Shown here in pieces: positions 38,600-48,486 of a stretch of 64,000 nucleotides of DNA. The position numbers and the translations under genes are program-made. Source of the stretch: Brevundimonas guildfordensis (GTDB lineage Bacteria > Pseudomonadota > Alphaproteobacteria > Caulobacterales > Caulobacteraceae); assembly GCF_014836405.1 (NCBI RefSeq), contig NZ_JACSQU010000002.1, positions 308,946 through 372,945 of the forward strand. Reading direction: 5' to 3'. Each line of letters begins with the position of its first letter. Position 1 is the stretch's first letter. Under the pieces are notes generated by a model, which worked only from the letters and a program-made list of their open reading frames with translations, was not told the origin of the DNA and ran no database searches.

Positions 38600-39298
38600 T
38601 CAGCCGCAGTCCGTCGTCCATTCTGAATCACGCTCGGCGGCCCTGAGGCTGTCGAGCGTCGGGATGTTTCTTTCCGCGTCCGCCGTGATCGTCAGGGTGG
38701 ACCAGGCGTTGGCCGTCGGCGCCTCGCGACGATAGACGGTCATGGCGAAGGGGACGTGTCCCGCCGCCTCCACGCGGTAGACGGTGTTGGATTCGCCGGC
38801 GCCGAAGGCGTAGCAGCCGATCGGGGAGACGCGGGCGCCGCGCGTCCTCAATGCCTCCACGACCTCATATGGGACGGGTTCGCCCACAGCGGTCCAGCTC
38901 AACTCCAGCACCGCGGTCGGCGCGCGCCGCGCCACGGCCCTCACCGACCCGATGGCGCCCTCGAACGCCTGGGCGCCAGGGCGGGCGGGCAGCCAGCGCA
39001 CGGCGGCGGTCCGCGCTCTCACATCGGCGGGATCCAGGGCGGCGGGCGCGCCCTGGGCGAACGGGGCCAGGATGGCGTCGACCAGGGGATTGGAGCGCGT
39101 CACCGCTGGCCAGGTTTCGGCGCAGTAGGAGTCGGCCCAGTCGGCGCCGGGGTTCTGGGCCAGGGCGCGCTCGCGGCAGCGGCTCATGAAGTCGGCCCGA
39201 GCATCCTGCGGGAAAGAGGCGGCGGACGCGCTGGCGCTCGCTGCGGCGGCCAGGCTCAGACCGGCGATGACAAGCAAGCGAGGGATACGAGGAGACAT
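38600..39298 (-). CDS. Secreted hypothetical protein
   Basis: 232 residues with a signal peptide (cleavage near ASA-ASF, about residue 27). The mature part has four cysteines: MSRCRE, SYCAETW, GCYAFGAGESN and a final TDCG, so disulfides are likely. No family recognised. It is convergent with yebC, 4 nt apart. Confidence 0.65.
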   Translation of the reverse strand: MSPRIPRLLVIAGLSLAAAASASASAASFPQDARADFMSRCRERALAQNPGADWADSYCAETWPAVTRSNPLVDAILAPFAQGAPAALDPADVRARTAAVRWLPARPGAQAFEGAIGSVRAVARRAPTAVLELSWTAVGEPVPYEVVEALRTRGARVSPIGCYAFGAGESNTVYRVEAAGHVPFAMTVYRREAPTANAWSTLTITADAERNIPTLDSLRAAERDSEWTTDCG

Positions 39299-39428
39299 GG
39301 GGGCGGCTCCGGCGTTTGTTCCAAGACGCCATTATGCCTGAACTCTTGCCGGCGTGGGAGGCGGGAACTCACAAGCGTCACCACGGCTTCTAGAGGGTCA
39401 AGCCTGGCCGCCAAGGGAGCTTTACGCC

Positions 39429-39947
39429 ATGGACATCACCCAGCTGATCCTCGACGACCACGCTGAACAGCGGCGTCTGTTCTCGCTCATTGAGCAGATC
39501 GACGGCAAGGACGTAGAGGCGCTGGAGGCGGTGTGGGGGCGGTTGTCGGCCTTCCTGGACGCCCACGCCGAGGCCGAGGAGCAGCATTTCTATCCCGAGC
39601 TGCTGAAGCTGGGCGAGGGGGCCAACGACGCTGAGGACGGCACGGTCGAGGGCGAGACCGAGGACGCCATCGAAGACCACAACAAGCTGCGCGACGCGGT
39701 CAAGGCCGTGGCCAAGCACAAGATCGGCAGCAAGGCGTGGTTCGAGGCGGTAGGCGAGGCCAACGTCGTCAACTCCAAGCACATGGGCGAGGAAGAGCGC
39801 CAGGGGCTGACGGATTTCCGCATTAACGCCGACCTGAAGACACGTCATGAGCTCGGCGTGCGCTACGCCGCCTTCCAGGCGCGCCACATCACCGGAGTGA
39901 AGCCGGTCAACAAGGACCCCGAAGCCTACGTCGAAAAGCATGGTTGA
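39429..39947 (+). CDS. Hemerythrin HHE domain protein
   Basis: 172 residues. The HHE cation-binding four-helix bundle shows His in LILDDHAEQR, the HAEAEEQHFYPEL pair, EDHNKLRD and KHMGEEER, consistent with a di-iron site. Such proteins sense or store oxygen or repair iron-sulfur damage. ATG 39429 has a GGGAG site. The last codons overlap the MgtC-like gene by 8 nt. A GGAAC at 39364 could be half of an EcfG promoter, but the -10 is poor. Confidence 0.9.
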   Translation: MDITQLILDDHAEQRRLFSLIEQIDGKDVEALEAVWGRLSAFLDAHAEAEEQHFYPELLKLGEGANDAEDGTVEGETEDAIEDHNKLRDAVKAVAKHKIGSKAWFEAVGEANVVNSKHMGEEERQGLTDFRINADLKTRHELGVRYAAFQARHITGVKPVNKDPEAYVEKHG

Positions 39948-40641
39948 CGCGGCCTGGCTGGAAACAATCGTCCTGCCCATCGCCGGGGCGCTGGTGGCCG
40001 GCGGCGCGATCGGCTTTGAGCGCGAGTGGCGGGGCCGGGCGGCGGGGTTCCGCACCCACATCCTGGTCAGCCTGGCGTCGTGTCTGTTGATGCTGGCGGC
40101 CATGACGCAAGCCGACTGGGCCTTCCGCGCCCTGCCGGACGAGAACATCGTCACTGATCCCACCCGCATGGCCCACGGGGTGCTGACCGGGATCGGCTTC
40201 CTGTGCGCGGGGGTGATCTTTCGCACGGGCTTTTCTATCCACGGCCTGACGACGGCGGCGTCGCTGTGGATCACCTCGGCCATCGGGCTGCTGTTCGGGG
40301 CGGGGCTTTTCGCCCTGGGCGCCGCCGGGACGGTGATCACGGGGCTGATCCTCGTAGCGCTCAGGCTGGTGAGCGCGCGGCTGCCTGCCCAGACCCTGAC
40401 TGACGTGGAGGTGCGCTGGCGCCGCGATAGCCCTTCACCCGAGGCGGAAGTCGAAGAGGCCCTGCGCGCCTTGGATCCTGCGCCCGCGCCGGACCGCTTT
40501 GAGCTGATCGACGACGGCGCCGTCGTGCGCCGCAGCTGGCGCGTCCGCATCGAGGGCGAAGGCGCTCTGAAGGCCTTGGCGGCGCGGCTGTCGGCCCTGC
40601 CTTCCGTCTGCGGCTATGTGCTGGATCCGCGCGACGACTGA
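39940..40641 (+). CDS. MgtC/SapB family membrane protein
   Basis: 233 residues. N-terminal MgtC domain with about four to five membrane helices: AGGAIGFEREWRGRAAGFRTHILVSLASCLLML, then MAHGVLTGIGFLCAGVIFR and GLTTAASLWITSAIGLLFGAG. A C-terminal ~80-residue cytoplasmic ACT-like region follows. MgtC proteins help at low magnesium and acid, acting in part on ATP synthase. It overlaps the hemerythrin gene. Confidence 0.92.
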   Translation: MVDAAWLETIVLPIAGALVAGGAIGFEREWRGRAAGFRTHILVSLASCLLMLAAMTQADWAFRALPDENIVTDPTRMAHGVLTGIGFLCAGVIFRTGFSIHGLTTAASLWITSAIGLLFGAGLFALGAAGTVITGLILVALRLVSARLPAQTLTDVEVRWRRDSPSPEAEVEEALRALDPAPAPDRFELIDDGAVVRRSWRVRIEGEGALKALAARLSALPSVCGYVLDPRDD

Positions 40642-40700
40642 CGGCTTGCGAGGCGCTCCGGCGCGGTTCAACCTGAACGGTCGTTGGGAGCGGTTGAACC

Positions 40701-41422
40701 ATGGCGATTGACTGGGGCGTGACGCATTGGGGCGTCGAGGAGATGGCGCTGTTGGCGCCGGTGGCTTCGGCCATGGTGGCCGGGGGTTGATCGGCATCGA
40801 GCGGACCTATCACGGCCATCCGGCGGGGTTCCGCACCCATATTCTGGTCAGCATGACCTCGTGCGTGCTGATGCTGGCGGCCATGCATCAGGCCAGCTGG
40901 GGGTTCGTCGCCCTGCCTGAGCAACGGCTGGTGATCGACCCGACGCGGATGGCGCACGGCATCCTGACGGGCATCGGTTTCCTGTGCGCCGGCGTGATCT
41001 TCCGCGAGCGCTTTTCGGTTCACGGCTTGACCACGGCGGCGTCCTTGTGGACCACCTCGGCCATCGGCGTGATGTTCGGCGTCGGCCTGTGGAAGCTGGG
41101 GCTGATCGCGGCGGGGGCGACCCTGCTGGTGCTGGCCATCCTGCGCTTTTTGGATGCGCGCCTGCCGCACGTGGGCGTGATGGACGTCACCCTGCGCTGG
41201 ACGCGGGGCGCCGCGCCGGACGAGAAGGTGCTGCGCGCCTTGCTGGCCGACAAGGGGTTGAGACCGACCCGCATCGGTCACGTCGTCAGTCCCGACGGCC
41301 TGATCCATGAACAGCACGTCAAGGCGCGCGGACCGATGCCGCTGCAGGTCGACGCCCTGTCCAGTGTTCTGGCCGAACAGGCGGGGTTGGCGGGCTATTC
41401 GGTCATGCCCCGAGACGACTGA
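40701..41422 (+). pseudogene. Second MgtC/SapB family gene, frameshifted near the start
   Basis: From ATG 40701 the frame reads a normal MgtC N-terminus up to AMVAGG, then stops at TGA 40788. One extra G in the run of five at 40782-40786 would restore LIGIERTYHGHPAGFRTHILVSM, which continues to 41422 in the next frame. The rest is intact and closely similar to the upstream copy (MAHGILTGIGFLCAGVIFRERFS). It is a true pseudogene, a phase-variable homopolymer or a sequencing error. Confidence 0.85.
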
Positions 41423-41504
41423 GCGGACCTTGAGCTGACGACTGAGGCTGACCGCCGAGCGCCCGGTCATTGTTCGCTAACCCTCTTTGGGGCAATAGGA
41501 ACGG

Positions 41505-42017
41505 ATGGCGAACGAAACGACTCGGATCCTGGGGCTCGACCCCGGCCTGCGCCGCACCGGCTGGGGCGTCATCGAAAGCGAGGGCAGCCGCCTGCGCTGG
41601 ATCGCGCACGGCGTGGTGGCGCCGAATGAGAAGGCGCCCTTCTCCGAGCGGCTGCTGCATCTGCTCGAGCAGGTCGGCGAGGTCTGCGCCGCCTATGATT
41701 GCGACGAGGCGGCGATCGAGGAGGTCTTCGTCAACGTCAATCCGGCCTCGACGCTGAAGCTGGGCCATGCGCGGGCGGCGGTCATGCTGGCCCCGGCGCG
41801 GGCGGGTCTTTCCGTCGCCGAATACGCCCCGACCCTGATCAAGAAGGCGGTGGTGGGGGCCGGGCAGGCCGACAAGAGTCAGATCGCCTTCATGGTGAAA
41901 CGGCTGCTGCCCGCTTCCGGCGAAGTGAAGGCCGACGCCGCCGATGCGCTGGCCGTGGCCGTCACCCACGCTCACCATCGCCGGTTCAAGGCGGTATCGG
42001 TGCGAGGCGCGGCATGA
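41505..42017 (+). CDS. ruvC: Crossover junction endodeoxyribonuclease RuvC
   Basis: 170 residues. It cuts Holliday junctions symmetrically. The catalytic acidic residues are visible: Asp12 (LGLDPG), Glu72 (AIEEVF), Asp144 and Asp147 (DAADALA). The [14 protein letters not shown] and [15 protein letters not shown] segments are typical. Followed by ruvA with an ATGA overlap. Confidence 0.97.
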   Translation: MANETTRILGLDPGLRRTGWGVIESEGSRLRWIAHGVVAPNEKAPFSERLLHLLEQVGEVCAAYDCDEAAIEEVFVNVNPASTLKLGHARAAVMLAPARAGLSVAEYAPTLIKKAVVGAGQADKSQIAFMVKRLLPASGEVKADAADALAVAVTHAHHRRFKAVSVRGAA

Positions 42018-42640
42018 TCGGTCGTCTGCGGGGTGTTCTGGCCGAGGTTGGGGAGGCGGAATGCCTGATCGACTGCGGCGGGGTCGGCTATGTCGCCAGT
42101 TGCGGGGCGCGCACGCTGGGGCGTCTGCCCGCGCCGGGCGACGAGACCACCCTGTTCATTCACAGCCAGTGGAGCCAGGACCAGGGGCCGCGCCTCTACG
42201 CCTTCCTGACGCGTGACGAGCGCAAGGTCTTCACCCTGCTGCAGACCATCCAGGGCGTGGGGCCGAAGGCGGCGCTTGGGGTGCTGGACGTCCTGCCGCC
42301 CGCCGAACTGGCCGCCGCCGTCGCACGCGAGGACAAGGCCGCCGTCGGCCGCGCCAACGGCGTGGGGCCGAAGCTGGCCCTGCGCATCGTCACCGAACTG
42401 AAGGGCAAGAGCCTGACCGACGGCGTCTTCGCCCCGACGGCGCCGGGCGTCCACGCCGAGGCCGCGGCCATCGCTCCGCCGCCGCCCAGCGTCACGGGGG
42501 AGGCGGTCGCCGCCCTGCTGGGTCTGGGCATCGCCGAGGTCAACGCCGGCCGCGCCGTGGATCACGCCCTGATCAAGCTGGGCGAGGAGGCGGAACTGCC
42601 GCTGGTCATCCGCACTGCCCTGCAGGAGCTGGGACGATGA
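42014..42640 (+). CDS. ruvA: Holliday junction branch migration protein RuvA
   Basis: 208 residues. It binds the four-way junction as a tetramer and loads RuvB. It opens [12 protein letters not shown] with an OB domain. The helix-hairpin-helix segments are [13 protein letters not shown] and [20 protein letters not shown] flexible Ala/Pro linker leads to the RuvB-binding domain [18 protein letters not shown]. The start at 42014 overlaps the ruvC stop. Confidence 0.97.
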   Translation: MIGRLRGVLAEVGEAECLIDCGGVGYVASCGARTLGRLPAPGDETTLFIHSQWSQDQGPRLYAFLTRDERKVFTLLQTIQGVGPKAALGVLDVLPPAELAAAVAREDKAAVGRANGVGPKLALRIVTELKGKSLTDGVFAPTAPGVHAEAAAIAPPPPSVTGEAVAALLGLGIAEVNAGRAVDHALIKLGEEAELPLVIRTALQELGR

Positions 42641-42650
42641 GGGCCGCCGC

Positions 42651-43682
42651 ATGACCGACGACCGCATCATCTCGCCTGCGCCCGCGCCCGGCGAGCAGTA
42701 CGACCGCGCCCTGCGCCCCCAGACCCTGTCCGAGTTCGTCGGCCAGTCGGCGGCCAAGGGCAATCTGAAGGTCTTCATCGACGCGGCGCGCGGCCGTTCC
42801 GAGGCGCTGGATCACGTTCTGCTGTTCGGGCCTCCGGGGCTGGGCAAGACGACGCTGGCGCAGATCGTGGCGCGCGAACTGGGCGTGGGCTTCCGCGCCA
42901 CCTCCGGCCCCATCCTGGCCAAGGCGGGCGATCTGGCGGCGATCCTGACCAACCTCGAACCGCGCGACGTCCTGTTCATCGACGAGATCCACCGCATGGC
43001 GCCCCAGGTGGAGGAAATCCTCTATCCGGCGATGGAGGACCATGTGCTGGACCTGATCATCGGCGAAGGGCCCTCGGCGCGCAGCGTGCGGATCGACCTG
43101 GCACCCTTCACCCTGGTCGGGGCGACGACGCGGGCGGGCCTGCTGGCGACGCCGTTGCGCGACCGTTTCGGCATCCCGCTGCGGCTGGAGTTCTATACGC
43201 CCGAAGAGCTGACGGCGGTGATCCGGGGCGCGGCGCGCAAGATGGGGGCCGCCATCACCGAGGACGGGGCGATGGAGATCGCACGCCGGGCGCGCGGCAC
43301 GCCGCGCATCGCCGGGCGCCTGCTGCGGCGGGTGCGGGATTTCGCGGACGCGGAAGGGACCCCCATCGACCGGCTGGCCGCGGCGCGGGCGCTGGCGCGA
43401 CTGGAGGTGGACGAGGCCGGGCTGGACAGCCTGGACCGCCGCTTCCTCAAGGCCCTGATCGAGAATTACGGCGGCGGTCCGGTCGGCATGGACACCCTGG
43501 CCGCCGCGATCGCCGAGGCGCGCGATGCGGTCGAGGACGTGATCGAGCCCTATCTGCTGCAACAAGGCTTCATCCAGCGCACGCCGCGCGGCCGGATGGC
43601 CTGCGCCCGCGCCTATGAGCACCTGGGGCTGGAAACACCCCCCGCCCCGCCCGCCGTCGCCCCGGACCTGTTCGGGAAATAA
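42651..43682 (+). CDS. ruvB: Holliday junction helicase RuvB
   Basis: 343 residues. AAA+ motor of branch migration. Walker A GPPGLGKT (60-67), Walker B DEIH (111-114), sensor 1 GATTRAG, arginine finger RDRFG, and a C-terminal winged helix ending RTPRGRMA. It follows ruvA by 10 nt, completing ruvCAB. Confidence 0.98.
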   Translation: MTDDRIISPAPAPGEQYDRALRPQTLSEFVGQSAAKGNLKVFIDAARGRSEALDHVLLFGPPGLGKTTLAQIVARELGVGFRATSGPILAKAGDLAAILTNLEPRDVLFIDEIHRMAPQVEEILYPAMEDHVLDLIIGEGPSARSVRIDLAPFTLVGATTRAGLLATPLRDRFGIPLRLEFYTPEELTAVIRGAARKMGAAITEDGAMEIARRARGTPRIAGRLLRRVRDFADAEGTPIDRLAAARALARLEVDEAGLDSLDRRFLKALIENYGGGPVGMDTLAAAIAEARDAVEDVIEPYLLQQGFIQRTPRGRMACARAYEHLGLETPPAPPAVAPDLFGK

Positions 43683-43760
43683 GCCGCGACTCTTTCGCAA
43701 GAGGGCTTCACCTCGGCGGCGAAGCCGGTCATCCTCCGTCTTCCCAGAAGGAGGCTGGCC

Positions 43761-44138
43761 TTGGCCCATCCCCGCAGGATGAACCATGTGATCGTCGCGC
43801 TCGGCGCGGCTGTCGTGGTGCTGGGCGGGTTCAGCCTCTACGCCGTGAATCAGGGCGCGCGCTTTGGCCCGCGACAGACGACGCCTGCGGAGCGGGCCTT
43901 GTCTCAGGTGCGCGAGCAGATGGGGGCAGAGGCCGAGGTTCGCTATATCGAGGCGGGACGCGGCCGAGCGGCCTGCGGCTACGCCGGGCTGAAGGGACGC
44001 AAGGAGGCCGTGGCCTTCGTGTCGCGACCCAACCGCATCCTGATGAGCCATGATCCGCTGAGCGGCGAGTTCGCGACGCTCAAATCGCGCTATTGTCCGG
44101 GCTTCGACGCCCCAGTCCCCGCCGCCGGCAAGAGCTGA
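43761..44138 (+). CDS. Membrane-anchored hypothetical protein
   Basis: 125 residues from TTG 43761, which sits 6 nt after a strong AAGGAGG; the ATG at 43779 has no comparable site. One N-terminal transmembrane helix (~9-28) is followed by a soluble part with two Cys (AACGYAG, YCPGF) and an FVSRPNRILMSHDP stretch. Unrecognised. It lies between ruvB and ybgC. Confidence 0.7.
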   Translation: MAHPRRMNHVIVALGAAVVVLGGFSLYAVNQGARFGPRQTTPAERALSQVREQMGAEAEVRYIEAGRGRAACGYAGLKGRKEAVAFVSRPNRILMSHDPLSGEFATLKSRYCPGFDAPVPAAGKS

Positions 44139-44144
44139 CCGACC

Positions 44145-44594
44145 ATGACCGACCAACCCAGCGCAGGCCGTTTCGACGGCCGCGACCACCTGTTGCCCGT
44201 GCGGGTCTACTATGAGGACACCGACTTCACCGGTCTGGTCTATCACGCCAACTACGTCCGCTATTTCGAGCGGGGACGGTCGGACTTTTTGCGTCTGGCC
44301 GGGGTAGGGCACGCGGACCTGCTGGAGCAGGATGAGCCGCTGGCCTTCGTCGTCTCGGACCTGGCGATCAAATATCTGAAGCCGGCGCGGATCGACGACG
44401 CCCTGGTGGTGCGCACCCGCTATGAGGCGATCAAGGGACCGCGCCTGATCATCCGCCAGACGGTCGAGCGGGACGGCGAGGCGCTGTGCAGGGCGGATGT
44501 CGTCGCCGTGTGCATCCACCTGGACGGACGGCCCCGGCGGCCGACGAAGCGGCTGGTGGAACTGGTCACGCCCTGGCTTCCGGGGACGGAATAG
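44145..44594 (+). CDS. ybgC: Tol-Pal system acyl-CoA thioesterase YbgC
   Basis: 149 residues of the hot-dog fold 4-hydroxybenzoyl-CoA thioesterase family. The signature VYYEDTDFTGLVYHANYVRYFERGR contains the catalytic Asp. It is the usual first gene of tol-pal and may act on phospholipid acyl groups. It begins 6 nt after the preceding gene; tolQ starts 153 nt later. Confidence 0.93.
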   Translation: MTDQPSAGRFDGRDHLLPVRVYYEDTDFTGLVYHANYVRYFERGRSDFLRLAGVGHADLLEQDEPLAFVVSDLAIKYLKPARIDDALVVRTRYEAIKGPRLIIRQTVERDGEALCRADVVAVCIHLDGRPRRPTKRLVELVTPWLPGTE

Positions 44595-44747
44595 TCGCCA
44601 CTCTCAAGGCCCGCTTCCACAATAACGATGTTGTCACCTGTCGCCTGATGACGCAGGCCGCGACGCCGTTTAGACCGCCGCCATGAAACCGCCACGTCCG
44701 CCCGGTGCAACTGGCGGAATAATCGGACCGTTCGCCAAGGACCACGC

Positions 44748-45500
44748 ATGACACCGCCCGTCGACGCCTCTCTGCTGAACCCCATCGAGCTGTTCATGAC
44801 CGCCGACTGGGTGGTGAAGACAGTGATGATCGGCTTGGCCGTGGCCTCGGTCTGGTCCTGGACCATCATCATCGACAAGGCGGTGCGCTTCTCGCGCATG
44901 AACGCCCGCGCGACCGAGTTCGAAAAGCAGGTCGAGAGCGGTCGTTCGCTGGAAGAGGTCGCCGCCCAGGCGGGGCCGCAGCCGGCCGATCCCCTGCCGC
45001 GCATGCTGGTGCTGACCTTGCAGGACTGGCGCGAGGCGCGCGCGCGCGGCGCCATGACGGACACGCAGGGCTCCATGTTGATCGGCCGCATCGACCGCGG
45101 CCTGGATTCCGTCATCGCCCGCGAAAGCCAGAAGATCGAGAACGGTCTGGGCGTATTGTCCGTCGTCGCCACGTCTTCGCCCTTCATCGGCCTGTTCGGC
45201 ACGGTGTGGGGCATCATGAACGCCTTCGACAGCATCGCGGCGGCGGGCAACACCAACCTGACGACGGTTGCGCCGGCCATCGCCGAAGCCCTGTTCGCCA
45301 CGGCCATCGGCCTGGGCGCCGCCATTCCGGCCTATATCGCCTTCAACGCCTTCTCGGTGTCGGCGGGCAAGTTCACCGGCCGCCTGGAAGCCTTCGCCGA
45401 CGATCTGCAGTCGGCCATCGCCCGGCGTCTGGGCGCGCCTTCGACCCCGCCGCCCCCCCCGCCGCCGTCTGCGGACCTGAACCTGCGCCGGGGCGTCTGA
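44748..45500 (+). CDS. tolQ: TolQ, inner-membrane proton channel subunit
   Basis: A 250-residue MotA/TolQ/ExbB protein with three transmembrane helices: ~20-42, then [26 protein letters not shown] and [27 protein letters not shown], which carry the conserved Thr/Pro pore residues. With TolR it uses proton flow to energise TolA at the division site. A poly-Pro run ends the protein. Confidence 0.96.
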   Translation: MTPPVDASLLNPIELFMTADWVVKTVMIGLAVASVWSWTIIIDKAVRFSRMNARATEFEKQVESGRSLEEVAAQAGPQPADPLPRMLVLTLQDWREARARGAMTDTQGSMLIGRIDRGLDSVIARESQKIENGLGVLSVVATSSPFIGLFGTVWGIMNAFDSIAAAGNTNLTTVAPAIAEALFATAIGLGAAIPAYIAFNAFSVSAGKFTGRLEAFADDLQSAIARRLGAPSTPPPPPPPSADLNLRRGV

Positions 45501-45503
45501 TCC

Positions 45504-45965
45504 ATGGCGATGGGTGCTGCAGGAGGCTCAAGCGGCGGTCGGGGCCGTCGCCGGGCGCGCAAACGGCCGCTGAGCGAGATCAACGTCACGCCTCTGGTGG
45601 ACGTCATGCTGGTGCTGTTGATCATCTTCATGATCTCGGCGCCCTTGCTGACGGTCGGCGTCCCGCTCGAACTGCCCAAGACCGAGGCCAGCGCGGTGGA
45701 GACGACCGACAAGCCCGTGACGGTGTCGATCGACCGGAACGGCGCCATCTTCATCGGCGAGGGCGAGGTCCGCTGGGAGCAGCTGGCCCTGCGGGTGGCT
45801 GAAGAGGGCGGCGAGAATGCGCGCGAGAAGGCCATCTTCATCCGCGCTGACGGCCGCGCCCCCTATCAGGCCGTTGCGCGCGTGATGGCGCGCCTGTCGG
45901 CCTCGGGCTTCACCAAGCTGAACCTCATCACCGACACCGCCGCCGACGAGCCGACGGAGGGCTGA
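45504..45965 (+). CDS. tolR: TolR, proton channel subunit
   Basis: A 153-residue ExbD/TolR protein. A basic, Gly-rich N-terminus leads to [22 protein letters not shown], whose Asp is the channel proton carrier. A periplasmic domain follows ([21 protein letters not shown]). It starts 3 nt after tolQ. Confidence 0.96.
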   Translation: MAMGAAGGSSGGRGRRRARKRPLSEINVTPLVDVMLVLLIIFMISAPLLTVGVPLELPKTEASAVETTDKPVTVSIDRNGAIFIGEGEVRWEQLALRVAEEGGENAREKAIFIRADGRAPYQAVARVMARLSASGFTKLNLITDTAADEPTEG

Positions 45966-45971
45966 CGGACC

Positions 45972-46829
45972 TTGCGCCGCCCCAGTCCCGCCATCCTCGG
46001 CTCCATCGCCCTGCACGCGGGGGTGGTGACGCTCGCCCTCGTGTCATGGTCGTCGAAGGACGAGATGAAGCCGCTGGTGAACTCGGTGCCGGTGTCGATC
46101 GTCTCGGATATCGAGATCGCCGCCGCGCCAGCCGACAATCCGCAGGAAGAACCTTCGCCCGACGACGGCGAAACGGCGCCGGTCGAGACCCTGCCTGAAC
46201 CCACGCCGCCGGAGCCCGAGCCGACGCCGCCCGCGCCCCAGCCTCAGCCGCGCCCGACGCCGCCCGCGCCGCGTCCCACGCCGACGCCGCCCGAGAAGAA
46301 GGCGCCGACGCCGGCGCCGCGACCGACGCCGACCCCGCCGGAAAAGAAGGCGACCACGCCGCCTCGACCTACGCCGGCTCCGCCCGAGAAGAAGGCGCCC
46401 GCGACGCCTCCGCGCCCTGCACGCCCGGCGCCGGGTCTGGACCTGGACGCTTTGGCGGGACCGGCGCGCCCGACCCAGAACTCCGGCCGTCCGGCCGCGG
46501 GCCAGCAAGGCGCTGGCGCCGCGTCGCGCGCTACCGGGCCGCAGCTCGCGGCCCTGGGCGCCCAGGTGACGCCGAACTGGAACATCAACTGCGACATGCC
46601 GGGCATGGACGATCTCGTCATCCGGGTGACGGTGCGCCTGAGCGCAGACGGACAGATCATCGGCTCTCCACGCCTTCAGGACGCCCAGAACAATCCGACC
46701 TGGCGCGCGGCGTCCGAGGCGATGTTGCGGGCCTTGCGGGCGACCTCGCCCTTCACCGTGCCCGACGGCTTTCAATCCCAGGAAGTGCCTTTCCGCTTTG
46801 AAACCAAGCGCCAATGCGGGAACCGTTAG
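45972..46829 (+). CDS. tolA: TolA, periplasm-spanning energy transducer
   Basis: 285 residues from TTG 45972, preceded by GGAGGG overlapping the tolR end; no ATG is near. One N-terminal transmembrane helix (~8-24). The middle is Pro-rich (~55-160) with three PPEKKA units instead of an Ala-rich helix. The C-terminal TolA/TonB-C-like domain starts near MPGMDDLVIRVTVRLSADGQI. It links TolQR to Pal and TolB. Typical alphaproteobacterial length. Confidence 0.9.
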   Translation: MRRPSPAILGSIALHAGVVTLALVSWSSKDEMKPLVNSVPVSIVSDIEIAAAPADNPQEEPSPDDGETAPVETLPEPTPPEPEPTPPAPQPQPRPTPPAPRPTPTPPEKKAPTPAPRPTPTPPEKKATTPPRPTPAPPEKKAPATPPRPARPAPGLDLDALAGPARPTQNSGRPAAGQQGAGAASRATGPQLAALGAQVTPNWNINCDMPGMDDLVIRVTVRLSADGQIIGSPRLQDAQNNPTWRAASEAMLRALRATSPFTVPDGFQSQEVPFRFETKRQCGNR

Positions 46830-46953
46830 GGGCTAAGGCCGTCTATCACCCCAAAGTCGCCCAAATCCTTGTGAAGCTGGCGATTGCCAGTCGCGCCGAT
46901 GCTATGAGGTGCGATCGGTCTCGACCCTGTCACGATCTGCGAAGGAATGACCC

Positions 46954-48336
46954 ATGCGCCTGAACCGCTTTCTCGCCTCGGCCGCCGCGCTGGCGTTGAC
47001 CGCCCCCCTGGCGCTGGGCGGATCCGCGCAGGCTCAGTCGTTGGCGCCGCAGTCGGCGCCGATGCAGGACGTCGTGGTCGATGAGGGCGTCCTGCGTCCG
47101 CTTCAGATCGCGGTCGTGCCCTTCACCGGCCAGAACGGATCGCAGATTTCGGGCGTCATCAGCGGCAATCTGAAGCGCTCAGGCTTCTTCGACCCGCTGA
47201 ACCCGGCCAGCTTCGTCGAGACGGGCCTGACTCTGGCTAATGCGCCGAACTTTCCGCAGTGGACCTCCATCGGCGCCCAGGCGGTGCTGTACGGCGGCGT
47301 GACGCCGCGCGCGGACGGGCGGATCGACGTGGGCTTCCGCCTGTACGACCCCTATCGCCAGTGCCAGCTGGTCTCCTACCAGTTCACCGCCACATCCGAG
47401 CAGTGGCGCCGCATCGCGCACAAGATTTCCGACGTGGTCTATCAGCGCCTGACCGGCGAGGCGGGCTTCTTCGATTCGCGCGTGCTGTTCGTGTCCGAGA
47501 GCGGCACCCAGCTGAACAAGCTGTCGCGCCTGACCATCGTCGACCAGGACGGCTACAACCCCGTCTTCCTGACCCAGGGGGACGAGGTGATCATGTCGCC
47601 GCGCTTCTCGGCCTCGAACCCCGACGAAGTGACCTATGTGGCGCTGGGTAAGGACTACAGCCGCATCTACCTCTACAATCTGTCGACGGGCCGCCGCGAA
47701 AGCCTTGGCGAGTTCGACGGCCAGGTGCTGGCGCCGCGCTTCTCGAATGACGGGTCCAAGATGGCCTTCTCGATCATCCGGGGCGGCAACACCGACGTCT
47801 ATGTGATGAACCTGCGCAGTCGGCAGTTGTCGCGCCTGACCAGCGATCCGGGCATCGACACCTCGCCCTCGTTCAGCCCCGACGGCAACCAGATCGTCTT
47901 CACCTCCGACCGTTCGGGCTCGGCGCGCCTGTACACCATGCGGGCCGACGGCTCGGGCCAGCGCCCGATCAGCCGCGGCGGCGGCAGCTACACGGCCCCG
48001 GCCTGGAGCCCGCGCGGCGACCTGATCGCCTTCACCAAACAGCAGGGCGGACGCTTCCACATCGGCGTGATGAAGTCCGACGGCACAGGCGAGCGGATCC
48101 TCTCGTCCTCCTATTTCGAGGAAGGCCCGTCATGGGCCCCGAATGGTCGCTACATCGCTTTCGCGCGCCAGAGCCCGGGCGGCGACACCCGTCTGTGGAC
48201 TGTGGATCTGTCGGGCCGCGTCGTGTCCCAGGCCGGCTACAACGGACGGGGATCGGACCCGGCCTGGTCGGGCTTGCTCGACGCGCCGCCGGTCAATCTG
48301 GGCATCGGCCAAGGCCCCGATTCCTGCCCCGCGTAA
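46954..48336 (+). CDS. tolB: TolB, Tol-Pal periplasmic beta-propeller
   Basis: 460 residues with a signal peptide (MRLNRFLASAAALALTAPLAL). An N-terminal alpha/beta domain is followed by a WD40-like PD40 propeller with repeats such as SPRFSASNPDEVTYVAL, PSFSPDGNQIVFTSDRSG and SWAPNGRYIAFAR. TolB binds Pal and TolA. The 124-nt gap after tolA could hold an internal promoter. Confidence 0.97.
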   Translation: MRLNRFLASAAALALTAPLALGGSAQAQSLAPQSAPMQDVVVDEGVLRPLQIAVVPFTGQNGSQISGVISGNLKRSGFFDPLNPASFVETGLTLANAPNFPQWTSIGAQAVLYGGVTPRADGRIDVGFRLYDPYRQCQLVSYQFTATSEQWRRIAHKISDVVYQRLTGEAGFFDSRVLFVSESGTQLNKLSRLTIVDQDGYNPVFLTQGDEVIMSPRFSASNPDEVTYVALGKDYSRIYLYNLSTGRRESLGEFDGQVLAPRFSNDGSKMAFSIIRGGNTDVYVMNLRSRQLSRLTSDPGIDTSPSFSPDGNQIVFTSDRSGSARLYTMRADGSGQRPISRGGGSYTAPAWSPRGDLIAFTKQQGGRFHIGVMKSDGTGERILSSSYFEEGPSWAPNGRYIAFARQSPGGDTRLWTVDLSGRVVSQAGYNGRGSDPAWSGLLDAPPVNLGIGQGPDSCPA

Positions 48337-48486
48337 CGCAGATTCTCCGCAGTGGATTCGTCAGCGGAGCCATTACTGTAAACTGTGCGTTATCCCGCTG
48401 GCGTAAGGCTGCGTAGCGCTGTAGCAGCCGTGAAATACAGCTAAGCTAGAGGCATCGGCCTCGAACCGAATGAGAAGGAGAATTAC

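Noticed and set aside
39364..39390. EcfG-type stress promoter before the hemerythrin gene
   Set aside because: GGAAC is present but a CGTT at the right distance is not.
41465..41500. LexA box upstream of ruvC
   Set aside because: GTTC at 41471 is not followed by a second GTTC after 7 nt, as the alphaproteobacterial box needs.
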